Assembly (NCBI RefSeq): GCF_002099195.1
Contig: NZ_NBYX01000005.1
Location: 372,001 to 436,000 of the forward strand
Source: Burkholderia puraquae
Lineage (GTDB): Bacteria > Pseudomonadota > Gammaproteobacteria > Burkholderiales > Burkholderiaceae
Direction: 5' to 3'
Length of the DNA: 64,000 bases
Shown: piece by piece, positions 56,358 through 64,000 of the stretch
Position numbering within the stretch: the first letter of the stretch is position 1
How the letters are laid out: each line of letters starts with the position of its first letter
The notes under the pieces: model-generated
Databases searched by the model: none
The model's input: only the letters and a program-made list of their open reading frames with translations
Told to the model about the DNA's origin: nothing
Program-made: the position numbers and the translations under genes

Positions 56358-57191
56358 TCACGGTGCGTCGAGCGCGCCGGTGCCGGCCGGATCCTGCCGG
56401 TAGTAGCGCGCGAGCAGCCGATACAGCTCCGGAAATTCGGACTCGAACGCTTTCGGCCGCACGAACAGCGCTTCGCTGCACACGGCGAAGAATTCGGACG
56501 GGTGGTCGGCCGCGTACGGGTCGATCAGCGATTCCCGCTCGAAGCGCGCCCACGCGCGGTCCGGCACCGCGTCGACGCGCGCGCAGAACTGGTCGTACGC
56601 GTGTTCGAACACGTCGGCCCAGGCCTGTGCGTCGAGATGCGGCGCGTGCCAGCGGCGAAAAAGGGGCGGATAGCCATCGGCCGCGCCGTTGACCATGTCG
56701 ATCTTGTGCGCGAACTCGTGGATCACGACGTTGTACGCGTCGCGGCCGTCCGTCATCTGCGCGTCTTCCCAGGACAGGATCACGGGGCCGCCTTCCCAGG
56801 CCTCGCCGCTCGCATCCTGCTCGACTTCGTGGACGATACCGTCCTCGTCCTGCACCGTCTTGCGGATCACGAATTCGCCCGGATACACGACGACGCCGAC
56901 CCAGCCGTCGTACAGCGACAGATCGAGATTCAGCACGGGCAGGCAGGCCTGAGCGGCGATCGCGACGATCATCGCGTCGGTCAGCTCGAGCCCGTGCGCG
57001 GTCGAGAACGATTTCTTCGCGACGAACAGGCTCGTCAGTTCGCGCAGCCGGCCGAGCGCGTCGGGCGACAGCGCCGCGAGGAACGGCAGGCGCGCGACGG
57101 TGTCCTGCCACAGCGCATCGGGAATCGGATGGCTGCGCAGCGCGCGGTTGCGGCGGCGGTCGTCGAACCAGCGGGTCAGTTTCGAGAGCAT
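56358..57191 (-). CDS. mtfA: MtfA family zinc metallopeptidase
   Basis: A 277-residue peptidase of the M90 (MtfA) family (E. coli about 265). The zinc motif HEFAH lies at residues 158-162 in VVIHEFAHKIDMVNGAADG, and GWVGVVVYPGEFV and FAVCSEALFVRPKAF are family segments. In E. coli MtfA binds Mlc and relieves its repression of the glucose PTS. A cytosolic protein. It lies between rpmE2 and the MFS gene on the same strand. Confidence 0.93.
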   Translation of the reverse strand: MLSKLTRWFDDRRRNRALRSHPIPDALWQDTVARLPFLAALSPDALGRLRELTSLFVAKKSFSTAHGLELTDAMIVAIAAQACLPVLNLDLSLYDGWVGVVVYPGEFVIRKTVQDEDGIVHEVEQDASGEAWEGGPVILSWEDAQMTDGRDAYNVVIHEFAHKIDMVNGAADGYPPLFRRWHAPHLDAQAWADVFEHAYDQFCARVDAVPDRAWARFERESLIDPYAADHPSEFFAVCSEALFVRPKAFESEFPELYRLLARYYRQDPAGTGALDAP

Positions 57192-57229
57192 GAAGGCGGT
57201 TCGCGGAAATCCAAAGCCTGTCTTTTAAC

Positions 57230-58786
57230 TCAATCGATCTCTTTTTGCCATGCCGCAAAGAGGCCGCCGACGAGCGCCACGCCCGCCAGGAAGTAAAAGC
57301 CGTCGAGCGACGCGAGGAACGACGCCTGTTGCGCGACCAGGCGCGCGATCGACGCGATCGCGAGGCCGTGCGCCTCGTTCAGCGCGTGGCCGGCGGCGGC
57401 ATAGCTGCGCGTCAGCGCATCGACGGTCTGCTGGAACAGCGGATCGAACACGTTCGCGCGCTCGACGAGCCGCGTCTGGTGCACGGCCACGCGGTGCTGC
57501 TCGACGATGATCACCGACGACGTCGCGAACGAGATCGTCAGTTGCCGCACGATGTTCTTCAGCCGGTAGCCGTGCGTATATTCGTCGATCGCGAAGATCC
57601 GGAACGTCAGGTTGGCCACCGGCAGCACGATGAAGAGCAGCAGCAGCCCGCGCAACAGCAGCGGGACGATCAGCGCGGCTTCGCCGACCTGCGGCGTCAT
57701 TCGCGTCATCCACAGCGCGGCCGTGATGGCGATCGCGAACCCCGGCACGACGAACCATTTCTTGTGCGTGACGAATTTCGCGTAACGCAGGTAGGCGAAC
57801 AGCGCGGTGGCCGAAATCAGCGACATCGTGCCCACCAGCCGCCCGGCATTCTCGACCGGATAGCCGAGCCCGCCTTCGAGAAACCGCGACGTCAGGTAGC
57901 TGAAGCCCGTCGACTCGTAGTAATAGAACATGTAGAGCAGCAGCCCGACCTGGAACGTCCGTTCGCGGAACGCGTGCAGGCGCACGAGCGGCGCCGGATG
58001 GTTCCACTGGTGATACGCGAACCACGCCAGCGCGCCGATCCCCGCGATCGTCAGCAGGATCAGCATCGGCGAACCGCTGTAGAGCTGGTAATGCACCTGC
58101 TGCAGCACGATCTGCAGCGCGCCTTGCGCGAGCGCGAACACGACATACGGCCAGAAGTGTCCGGAGCCGCGTTCGTCGTCAGGTGTCCGGCCCGAATCGG
58201 GCAGCGTGAGCAGCGCGAGGATCGCAAACGCGATGCCGGCCGGCGCCGTGCACGCGAACAGTGCACGCCACGTCGAATGCGCGACGAGCAGGCCACCGAC
58301 GATCGGCGCGAGCGCGCTGCCGAGCAGGATCATGACCAGGAATGCGCGCGTCGCGGGCGGCCGCTCCTGCGGCTTGAAGCTGATCTGGATCAGGATCCGG
58401 CACGCACCCATCATCGGCCCGATGAAATAGCCCTGGAAACCGCGCGCGAACGCGAGTTCGAGCGACGTGTCGGCGAGCGCGGCCGCGATTGCGCCGAACG
58501 AGAACATCAGCATGCAGCCGGCGACGTAGCGGCGATGGCCGAGCCGGTCGACCCACCATTGCTGCTGCAGGATGCCGAGCACGGCCGTGACCGCGTAGGC
58601 GCTCGACGACCATACGAGTTCGTCGGGCGATGCATTGATGCCGCCCGCGATGTAGCTCGCGAAGAACGAGAAGACTGCGTTGTCGAAGTAGTCGATGCCG
58701 GTAACGAGCGCGAGCGCCCACGGGAACAGGTCCGCGCGCAGGTTCGCGCGGCTCCACAGCGGCGAGCGACCGGGCATCGCGTTCAT
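57230..58786 (-). CDS. MFS transporter, DHA2-like
   Basis: A 518-residue transporter with about fourteen hydrophobic segments, the number typical of the DHA2 (EmrB-like) drug exporters. Segments such as GIDYFDNAVFSFFASYIAGG near the N-terminus and WVDRLGHRRYVAGCMLMFSF match MFS motif A. Its start overlaps the stop of the MerR gene by 4 bp (ATGA), so the two form one unit. Substrate unknown; a drug or toxin is likely from the MerR pairing. Confidence 0.88.
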   Translation of the reverse strand: MNAMPGRSPLWSRANLRADLFPWALALVTGIDYFDNAVFSFFASYIAGGINASPDELVWSSSAYAVTAVLGILQQQWWVDRLGHRRYVAGCMLMFSFGAIAAALADTSLELAFARGFQGYFIGPMMGACRILIQISFKPQERPPATRAFLVMILLGSALAPIVGGLLVAHSTWRALFACTAPAGIAFAILALLTLPDSGRTPDDERGSGHFWPYVVFALAQGALQIVLQQVHYQLYSGSPMLILLTIAGIGALAWFAYHQWNHPAPLVRLHAFRERTFQVGLLLYMFYYYESTGFSYLTSRFLEGGLGYPVENAGRLVGTMSLISATALFAYLRYAKFVTHKKWFVVPGFAIAITAALWMTRMTPQVGEAALIVPLLLRGLLLLFIVLPVANLTFRIFAIDEYTHGYRLKNIVRQLTISFATSSVIIVEQHRVAVHQTRLVERANVFDPLFQQTVDALTRSYAAAGHALNEAHGLAIASIARLVAQQASFLASLDGFYFLAGVALVGGLFAAWQKEID

Positions 58787-59283
58787 TCGCGAGCCTTGCG
58801 CGCGCGCCGCGTGCCGGCTTCTGCCTGCCGCTGCGCGATCAGCGCGTCGGCGTTTTCGCCGGCAAGACGCCGATCGACGTAGTCAATGTCGTGCTGCAGC
58901 TCCTTGCGCAGCGCGACGGCTTCCTTCAGTTCGCGCTGGACGGCCGCGATCCGCTGGTCGAGCGTGCCGATCTGCTCGGCAAGGCCGGTACGAATCTCGC
59001 GCAGCGACGCGTCCGAATAGCGGCGCCGGCCGTCGCCCGTTTCTTCCAGCGGGCGCTTCAGCATCTCGGTGATGCCGTGCAGCGAGAAACCGAGCGCGCG
59101 CAGCCGCAGGATGCGCGCGAAGCGTTCGAGGTCGGTTTCGTCGTAGAGGCGGTAGCGGCCTTCGCTGCGTGACGGCGTGACGAGCCCGCGCTCTTCGTAA
59201 TACTTCAGCGTACGAGGCGTGACGCCGAGCCGCGACGCGGCATCGCTCACGGTCAGCAGCGGGGTGGAGGCGTCGTTCGGCAT
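58783..59283 (-). CDS. MerR-family regulator of the MFS gene
   Basis: A 166-residue MerR protein. The winged helix (LTVSDAASRLGVTPRTLKYYEERGLVTPSRSEG split) is at about residues 9-40, followed by RYRLYDETDLERFARILRLRALGFSL and a long coiled coil. It has no cysteines, so a metal ligand is unlikely; an organic inducer fits better. Its stop overlaps the MFS start by 4 bp. A promoter with an imposed dyad lies just upstream. Confidence 0.92.
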   Translation of the reverse strand: MPNDASTPLLTVSDAASRLGVTPRTLKYYEERGLVTPSRSEGRYRLYDETDLERFARILRLRALGFSLHGITEMLKRPLEETGDGRRRYSDASLREIRTGLAEQIGTLDQRIAAVQRELKEAVALRKELQHDIDYVDRRLAGENADALIAQRQAEAGTRRARKARE

Positions 59284-59315
59284 CAGGCGGGGGATTCAGT
59301 TTGGGCGACGACGCG

Positions 59316-59351
59316 ATTATAGATCAACCTGTACGTTCACGTTCAGGTTGA
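59316..59351 (-). promoter_or_regulatory. Candidate promoter and dyad operator of the merR-MFS unit
   Basis: On the minus strand a consensus -10 TATAAT (59321-59316). The inverted repeat TCAACCTG-N12-CAGGTTGA (59324-59351) overlaps the spacer and -35 region, with an inner ACGT...ACGT pair. With a 19-bp spacer the -35 would be CTGAAC. The dyad centre is somewhat off the spacer centre expected for MerR. Confidence 0.5.
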
Positions 59352-59356
59352 CATCG

Positions 59357-59396
59357 AAAAACGGCCGCCGGGCAGGATGCGCAGGCGGCCGTTTTT
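59357..59396. terminator. Hairpin terminator between rho and the merR gene
   Basis: A 9-bp stem ACGGCCGCC / GGCGGCCGT with A-run and T-run on the two sides. It can end rho transcription on the minus strand. Confidence 0.82.
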
Positions 59397-59416
59397 GGGG
59401 TGCGGGGCGGAGGTGA

Positions 59417-60679
59417 TCAGCCGCCGCGGCGCATCAGGTCGAAGAACTCGGAGTTGCTCTTCGTCTGGCGGATCTTGTCGAGCAGGAATTCCATCGCTTC
59501 GACTTCATCCATGTCGTGAATGAACTTGCGCAGCACCCAGATCTTCTGAAGGATCTCGGGCTTGATCAGCATTTCTTCGCGACGCGTGCCCGACTTGTTC
59601 AGGTTGATCGACGGATACACGCGCTTTTCAGCGAGGCGGCGCTCGAGGTGCACTTCCATGTTGCCGGTGCCCTTGAACTCTTCGTAGATCACGTCGTCCA
59701 TGCGGCTGCCGGTTTCGATTAGCGCGGTGCCGATGATCGTCAGCGAGCCGCCTTCCTCGATGTTGCGCGCCGCGCCGAAGAAGCGCTTCGGTCGCTGCAG
59801 TGCGTTCGCGTCGACACCACCCGTCAGCACCTTGCCCGATGCCGGGATCACGGTGTTGTATGCGCGTGCGAGACGCGTGATCGAGTCGAGCAGAATCACG
59901 ACGTCGTGCTTCATTTCGACGAGGCGCTTGGCCTTCTCGATCACCATTTCGGCAACCTGGACGTGACGCGTGGCCGGTTCGTCGAACGTCGATGCGATCA
60001 CTTCGCCGGCGACCGAACGCTGCATTTCGGTCACTTCTTCAGGGCGCTCGTCGATCAGCAGCACGAACAGGATCACGTCCGGGTGGTTCTGCTTGATTGC
60101 GTGCGCGATGTGCTGGAGCATCACGGTTTTGCCCGACTTCGGCGATGCGACGAGCAGGCCGCGCTGGCCCTTGCCGATCGGCGCGATCATGTCGATGATG
60201 CGGCCCGTGACGTTTTCCTCGCCGCGCATTTCGCGTTCGAGCGACAGCGGCTTGTTCGGGTGCAGCGGCGTGAGGTTCTCGAACATGATCTTGTGTTTCG
60301 AGGCCTCGGGCGGCTGCCCGTTGACTTTGTCGACCTTCACCAGCGCGAAGTAACGCTCGCCATCCTTCGGCGTGCGGACTTCACCTTCGATGGTGTCGCC
60401 GGTGTGCAGGTTGAAGCGGCGGATCTGCGACGGGCTGATATAGATGTCGTCGGTGCTCGCGAGGTACGACATTTCCGGCGAGCGCAGGAAGCCGAAGCCG
60501 TCCGGCAGCACTTCGAGCGTACCGTCGCCGAAGATCGTCTCTCCCGTCTTGGCACGCTTTTTAAGAATGGCAAACATCAACTCCTGCTTGCGCAGGCGGT
60601 TCGCGTTTTCGATCTCGAGGCCATTGGCCATTTCGATCAGTTCGGACACGTGCAGAGACTTGAGCTCGGATAAATGCAT
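59417..60679 (-). CDS. rho: Transcription termination factor Rho
   Basis: A 420-residue hexameric RNA helicase that ends transcription. Rho N-terminal domain ([19 protein letters not shown]), the RNA-binding cold-shock-like domain (about 50-120: [30 protein letters not shown] split), and the ATPase domain with Walker [11 protein letters not shown], Walker [18 protein letters not shown] and the R loop. Length is near the family norm (419 in E. coli). It lies 193 bp after trxA on the same strand, a common order in beta- and gammaproteobacteria. Confidence 0.98.
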   Translation of the reverse strand: MHLSELKSLHVSELIEMANGLEIENANRLRKQELMFAILKKRAKTGETIFGDGTLEVLPDGFGFLRSPEMSYLASTDDIYISPSQIRRFNLHTGDTIEGEVRTPKDGERYFALVKVDKVNGQPPEASKHKIMFENLTPLHPNKPLSLEREMRGEENVTGRIIDMIAPIGKGQRGLLVASPKSGKTVMLQHIAHAIKQNHPDVILFVLLIDERPEEVTEMQRSVAGEVIASTFDEPATRHVQVAEMVIEKAKRLVEMKHDVVILLDSITRLARAYNTVIPASGKVLTGGVDANALQRPKRFFGAARNIEEGGSLTIIGTALIETGSRMDDVIYEEFKGTGNMEVHLERRLAEKRVYPSINLNKSGTRREEMLIKPEILQKIWVLRKFIHDMDEVEAMEFLLDKIRQTKSNSEFFDLMRRGG

Positions 60680-60827
60680 ACGGAGAACCCGCCAGGGAGG
60701 AGACGACGAAAGAAATAAAGGGAGGAGGGCGAGCGGAAGCGCTCAGAGACTTAAATGCGTCTTGTAGACGTTTTTTAATTCTAGCATAGGCCGATTCGCG
60801 CTTGAGCGAGCGATCGGCGGCTTGACG

Positions 60828-60859
60828 ACGGACGTGTTGCCGGTTGACAACACGTCCGT
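60828..60859. other. 12-bp inverted repeat after trxA
   Basis: ACGGACGTGTTG / CAACACGTCCGT with an 8-nt loop, 13 nt past the trxA stop and in the rho leader. No T-run follows, so it is not a clear intrinsic terminator. Confidence 0.55.
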
Positions 60860-60872
60860 GGAACTGCCGGTA

Positions 60873-61199
60873 TTACAGGTGGCTGTCCAGGAATGCGGTG
60901 AGCTGCGACTTCGACAGCGCGCCGACCTTCTGCGCGGCGGCCGCGCCGTTCTTGAACAGGATCAGCGTCGGGATGCCGCGCACGCCGAACTTCGCAGGCG
61001 TTGCCTGGTTGTCATCAACGTTGATCTTCGCGATCTGCAGCTTGTCGCCGTAGTCCTTCGCGACTTCGTCGAGAATCGGGGCGATCATCTTGCACGGGCC
61101 GCACCATTCGGCCCAGAAATCGACGAGCACGGGCTTGTCGGACTTGACGACGTCCTGTTCGAACGATGCGTCGCTGATGTGTTTGATCTGTTCGCTCAT
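60873..61199 (-). CDS. trxA: Thioredoxin
   Basis: A 108-residue thioredoxin ([21 protein letters not shown]...) with the WCGPCK active site, the cis-proline segment [11 protein letters not shown] and the usual length. It is the main cytosolic dithiol reductant. It lies upstream of rho on the same strand. Confidence 0.98.
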   Translation of the reverse strand: MSEQIKHISDASFEQDVVKSDKPVLVDFWAEWCGPCKMIAPILDEVAKDYGDKLQIAKINVDDNQATPAKFGVRGIPTLILFKNGAAAAQKVGALSKSQLTAFLDSHL

Positions 61200-61602
61200 T
61201 GGGTCAATACCTCTTACGGTTCGGGGACTGCCTGCTTGCGCGTTGCGGCGTACCGGCTGCCGTTGGCTGCCGGCCGCTGCGGCAGGTCACTCCGCTCTCC
61301 GGAAAGGAGGGGTGTAAGCGCTGCATGCCGCGGCTCGCGGGTCGTTCGGGCGTCATATTAGCCTAAATTGCTATCTGCTGCGGGCGGCGATAGTAGCCGC
61401 TACGCGAGTAGGGGTACGACGCGACGACCGACCGTCGTATCCAGCAGGTGGAGGCCGGCCCGTAAATTACAAGGGGTGGGCGCGCTTGCAATTCGATTCG
61501 GGTGATCGTCGTGCGGCCCGATGTGCGCCGGTTTGTCGGGTCATATTCGCATTGGTGCGAACAAACGGTCGCATTCATCCGGAAGCAGTGATAGAATATG
61601 CC
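61200..61602. other. 403-bp divergent region between trxA and the SRP RNA gene
   Basis: No gene. It should hold the trxA promoter on the minus strand (a TAATAT near 61360 is a possible -10) and the ffs promoter on the plus strand, whose -10 TAGAAT is at 61592-61597, six bases before the RNA start. The -35 elements are weak. Confidence 0.4.
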
Positions 61603-61702
61603 GTGACGGGCCTCCTCGCATGGTGGGGCGGTGAACCTGGTCAGGTCGGGAACGAAGCAGCCACAATCGTTTTCCGCCAGTGCCGAGGGTTGGGCTCGTC
61701 AC
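61603..61702 (+). ncRNA. ffs: 4.5S signal recognition particle RNA (small bacterial type)
   Basis: About 100 nt. The end helix pairs GTGACG (61603) with CGTCAC (61697-61702). The conserved Ffh-binding core is present: GTCAGGTCGG-GAAC-GAAGCAGCC, with a GGAA tetraloop closed by G-C and the symmetric and asymmetric internal loops of domain IV. It forms the SRP with Ffh to target membrane proteins. A -10 element sits right before it, a terminator right after, and dnaX follows, a common arrangement in betaproteobacteria. Confidence 0.93.
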
Positions 61703-61711
61703 CTTCCTTCT

Positions 61712-61737
61712 CGCCCCATTCGCCGGGCGTTTTTTAT
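61712..61737 (+). terminator. Intrinsic terminator of ffs
   Basis: CGCCC / GGGCG stem (61712-61716, 61725-61729) followed by a run of T. Confidence 0.8.
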
Positions 61738-61819
61738 TTCTGCACCCCATCTCCGTTTTACCTGCGCGTTGCCTGTCTTCCGCACCGTTTCGCGTGTCGG
61801 CGCGACGCAGCGTTACTGA

Positions 61820-61832
61820 TACAATTTCCCGA
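61820..61832 (+). promoter_or_regulatory. Candidate -10 element directly before dnaX
   Basis: TACAAT at 61820-61825 ends 6 bases before the dnaX ATG, with no Shine-Dalgarno between, so a transcript from here would be leaderless. Confidence 0.45.
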
Positions 61833-64000
61833 TGACCTATCAAGTTCTCGCACGCAAGTGGCGTCCGAAGGATTTCGCTTCGCTCGTCGGCCAGGAGCAC
61901 GTCGTCAGGGCGCTCACGCACGCGCTCGACGGCGGGCGTCTCCATCACGCCTATCTGTTTACCGGAACCCGCGGTGTCGGCAAGACGACGCTGTCGCGGA
62001 TCTTCGCCAAGGCACTCAACTGTGAAACAGGCGTCACGTCGCAGCCGTGCGGCGTGTGCCGCGCCTGTCGCGAGATCGACGAAGGGCGTTTCGTCGATTA
62101 CGTCGAGATGGATGCCGCGAGCAACCGCGGCGTTGATGAAATGGCCGCGCTGCTCGAGCGCGCGGTGTACGCGCCCGTCGATGCGCGCTTCAAGGTCTAC
62201 ATGATCGACGAAGTGCACATGCTGACGAATCACGCGTTCAACGCGATGCTGAAGACGCTCGAAGAGCCGCCGCCGCACGTCAAGTTCATCCTCGCGACGA
62301 CCGATCCGCAGAAAATTCCCGTCACGGTGCTGTCGCGCTGCCTGCAGTTCAACCTGAAGCAGATGCCGGCCGGGCACATCGTGTCGCATCTCGAACGGAT
62401 CCTCGGCGAAGAGCAGATCACGTTCGAGTCGCAGGCGCTGCGCCTGCTCGCGCGTGCCGCGCAGGGCAGCATGCGCGACGCGCTGTCCCTCACCGACCAG
62501 GCGATCGCCTATTCGGCGAACGAGGTGACCGAGTCGGCCGTATCGGGCATGCTCGGCGCGCTCGACCAGACTTACATGGTGCGCCTGCTCGACGCGCTTG
62601 CAGCGGGCAGCGGCCCTGAAATTCTCACAATTGCCGACGAGATGTCGTTGCGCAGCCTGTCGTTCTCGACCGCGCTTCAGGATCTCGCGAGCCTGCTGCA
62701 CCGGATCGCGTGGGCGCAGTTCGCGCCGGGCTCGGTGCTCGACGAATGGCCCGAAGCGGGCGACCTGCGCCGCTTTGCCGAGACGCTGAGCCCCGAGCAG
62801 GTCCAGCTGTTCTATCAGATCGCGACGGTCGGTCGCGCCGAGCTTGGCCTGGCGCCGGACGAGTACGCCGGATTCACGATGACGCTGCTGCGGATGCTCG
62901 CGTTCGAGCCGGCTGTTGGGGCCGGCAGTGCGCCGGGTGGCCAGCCGCCCGTGCCGCGCGTGGTGCCGAGCCCGCGCGTTGCAGCGGCACCGGCCGCTAC
63001 GGCGAAGCCGGTAGCGGCTGCCCCTGCCGAAGCAGCGCGGCCGCAGGCTGCCGCACCGGCTGTGCCTGTGGCGCCGGTCGTGCGTGCGGCGCCGGTGCCG
63101 TCCGGCGACGAAACAGACCGGCCGGCCGTGAAGCCGGCTGCCTTCCAGGCAGCCGCGCCGGCCCCGGTTGACGCGCCAGTCATCGAAACGCCGCAGCCGC
63201 CCACGGCTGCGGCAACGCAAGCAGAGCCGGCCGGCAACAGGCCGGCACCCGTGCGCAAGGCGTCCGAGCCGCCTCCTGCCGTTGCGCAGCGAAGCGACGA
63301 ACCGGCCGAGCCGGCCGAGCCGGTGGCGCGCGTTGCGCCGCCCGAGCCCGCCGCGCGTCCGGCAGCGCGCGCCGGAGGTGCCGCCGCCGCGCTCGACGTG
63401 CTGCGCAATGCAGGAATGCGCGTGTCGTCCGACCGCGGGCGCGCAGGCGCCGCGGCGAAACCGGCAGCCCAGCCTGCCGCCGAGAAGCCGTCCGCACCGC
63501 GTCCTGCCGCCGTACAGGTGCCGACGCCGCGCGCGGCGTCCCGTGCGCCGCAGGCGGCTGATTCGCGCCAGGCCTCGCCGCCGTGGGAGGACATCCCGCC
63601 GGACGACTACGTGCCGCTCAGCGCCGACGAGATGTTCGGCGGCCCGCCCGACGATGGCTTCGTGCCGGTATTCGACAGCGGCCCCGACGATGTGCGCGTG
63701 ATGCCGAAGCCGGCGGAAACCCGCCCGTCCGCACCGGTCGACACGCGCCCGTTGCCGCCCGCGATCGCACTCGATCCGGTCGGTTTCGACGGCGAATGGC
63801 CGGCGCTGGCTGCGCGGCTGCCGCTCAAGGGTGTCGCGTACCAGCTCGCATTCAACAGCGAACTGACGGCCGTCGATGCGACCACCCTGAAGCTGTCGGT
63901 GCCGGTGCCGCAGTACGCGGACGCCGCCCAGGTGGCGAAGCTGAAGGCGGCGCTGGCCGACGCGCTCGGCAAGCCGGTCGAGGTGGCCGTCGAGGTCGGG
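61832..64000 (+). CDS. dnaX: DNA polymerase III subunits gamma/tau (5' part, cut by window edge)
   Basis: 723 codons are open to the window end. It starts MTYQVLARKWRPKDFASLVGQEHVV, then Walker A GTRGVGKTTLSRI, the zinc-binding cysteines (CETGVTSQPCGVCRACREID), Walker B YMIDEVHML and the SRC motif LSRCLQFNL. Domain III follows, then a long Ala/Pro-rich linker from about residue 365, then the start of the tau C-terminal domain that binds the polymerase alpha subunit. It is the clamp-loader ATPase and replisome organiser. I saw no E. coli-like A-AAA-AAG slippery site. Confidence 0.95.
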   Translation, partial: MTYQVLARKWRPKDFASLVGQEHVVRALTHALDGGRLHHAYLFTGTRGVGKTTLSRIFAKALNCETGVTSQPCGVCRACREIDEGRFVDYVEMDAASNRGVDEMAALLERAVYAPVDARFKVYMIDEVHMLTNHAFNAMLKTLEEPPPHVKFILATTDPQKIPVTVLSRCLQFNLKQMPAGHIVSHLERILGEEQITFESQALRLLARAAQGSMRDALSLTDQAIAYSANEVTESAVSGMLGALDQTYMVRLLDALAAGSGPEILTIADEMSLRSLSFSTALQDLASLLHRIAWAQFAPGSVLDEWPEAGDLRRFAETLSPEQVQLFYQIATVGRAELGLAPDEYAGFTMTLLRMLAFEPAVGAGSAPGGQPPVPRVVPSPRVAAAPAATAKPVAAAPAEAARPQAAAPAVPVAPVVRAAPVPSGDETDRPAVKPAAFQAAAPAPVDAPVIETPQPPTAAATQAEPAGNRPAPVRKASEPPPAVAQRSDEPAEPAEPVARVAPPEPAARPAARAGGAAAALDVLRNAGMRVSSDRGRAGAAAKPAAQPAAEKPSAPRPAAVQVPTPRAASRAPQAADSRQASPPWEDIPPDDYVPLSADEMFGGPPDDGFVPVFDSGPDDVRVMPKPAETRPSAPVDTRPLPPAIALDPVGFDGEWPALAARLPLKGVAYQLAFNSELTAVDATTLKLSVPVPQYADAAQVAKLKAALADALGKPVEVAVEVG

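Overview
The window is a GC-rich stretch of ordinary bacterial chromosome. It most resembles chromosome 1 of a Burkholderia cepacia complex species. This rests on the product families, very strong G/C third-position codon bias, an Ara4N lipid A operon with arnA split into two genes, and the order rpsF-priB-rpsR-rplI-dnaB. The species is not fixed by what I can read. I see no phage, insertion sequence, CRISPR array, tRNA or rRNA. One structural RNA is clear: the 4.5S SRP RNA just before dnaX.

Layout. 1-7 kb: an MscS channel tail, an AAA ATPase, a GT4 glycosyltransferase, a YSC84-type lipoprotein, a small membrane protein, PsiF, asparaginase and a Kbp-like BON/LysM protein. 7.4-12 kb: the glyoxylate genes gcl-hyi-glxR with a divergent LysR regulator. 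12.2-13.8 kb: an ECF sigma factor and its zinc-finger anti-sigma partner. 13.9-18.8 kb: rpsF-priB-rpsR-rplI, dnaB, then a DUF47 protein with a Pit phosphate transporter. 18.9-22.9 kb (minus strand): an NlpC/P60 lipoprotein, PIN-PhoH and Bcp. 23-30.3 kb (minus): the arn operon that puts 4-amino-4-deoxy-L-arabinose on lipid A. 31-37.5 kb: an AlaA-type aminotransferase, hom, thrC and moeA-moaD-moaE. 37.5-38.9 kb: a truncated haemoglobin divergent from an NsrR-type regulator. 39-43 kb: clpB, yidB and a ComEA-like protein. 43.1-44 kb: a MerR regulator with a carboxymuconolactone decarboxylase-like partner. 44-52.6 kb: the acetoin catabolism locus acoR | acoX-SDR-acoA-acoB-acoC-lipA-like. 52.6-59.3 kb (minus): MATE pump, GT39 membrane protein, rpmE2, mtfA, and an MFS pump with its MerR regulator. 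59.4-64 kb: rho, trxA, ffs and the 5' part of dnaX.

I found no clearly new multi-gene system. The best signals are regulatory DNA that explains its neighbours: a sigma-54 promoter plus two dyads for the aco operon, a MerR promoter with a 19-bp spacer and a perfect dyad, a 23-bp NsrR-like operator between the haemoglobin gene and its probable regulator, a sigma-32 promoter before clpB, a candidate S6:S18 leader hairpin, three start codons placed as for leaderless mRNAs, and an orphan terminator at 7.2 kb that could end a small RNA.
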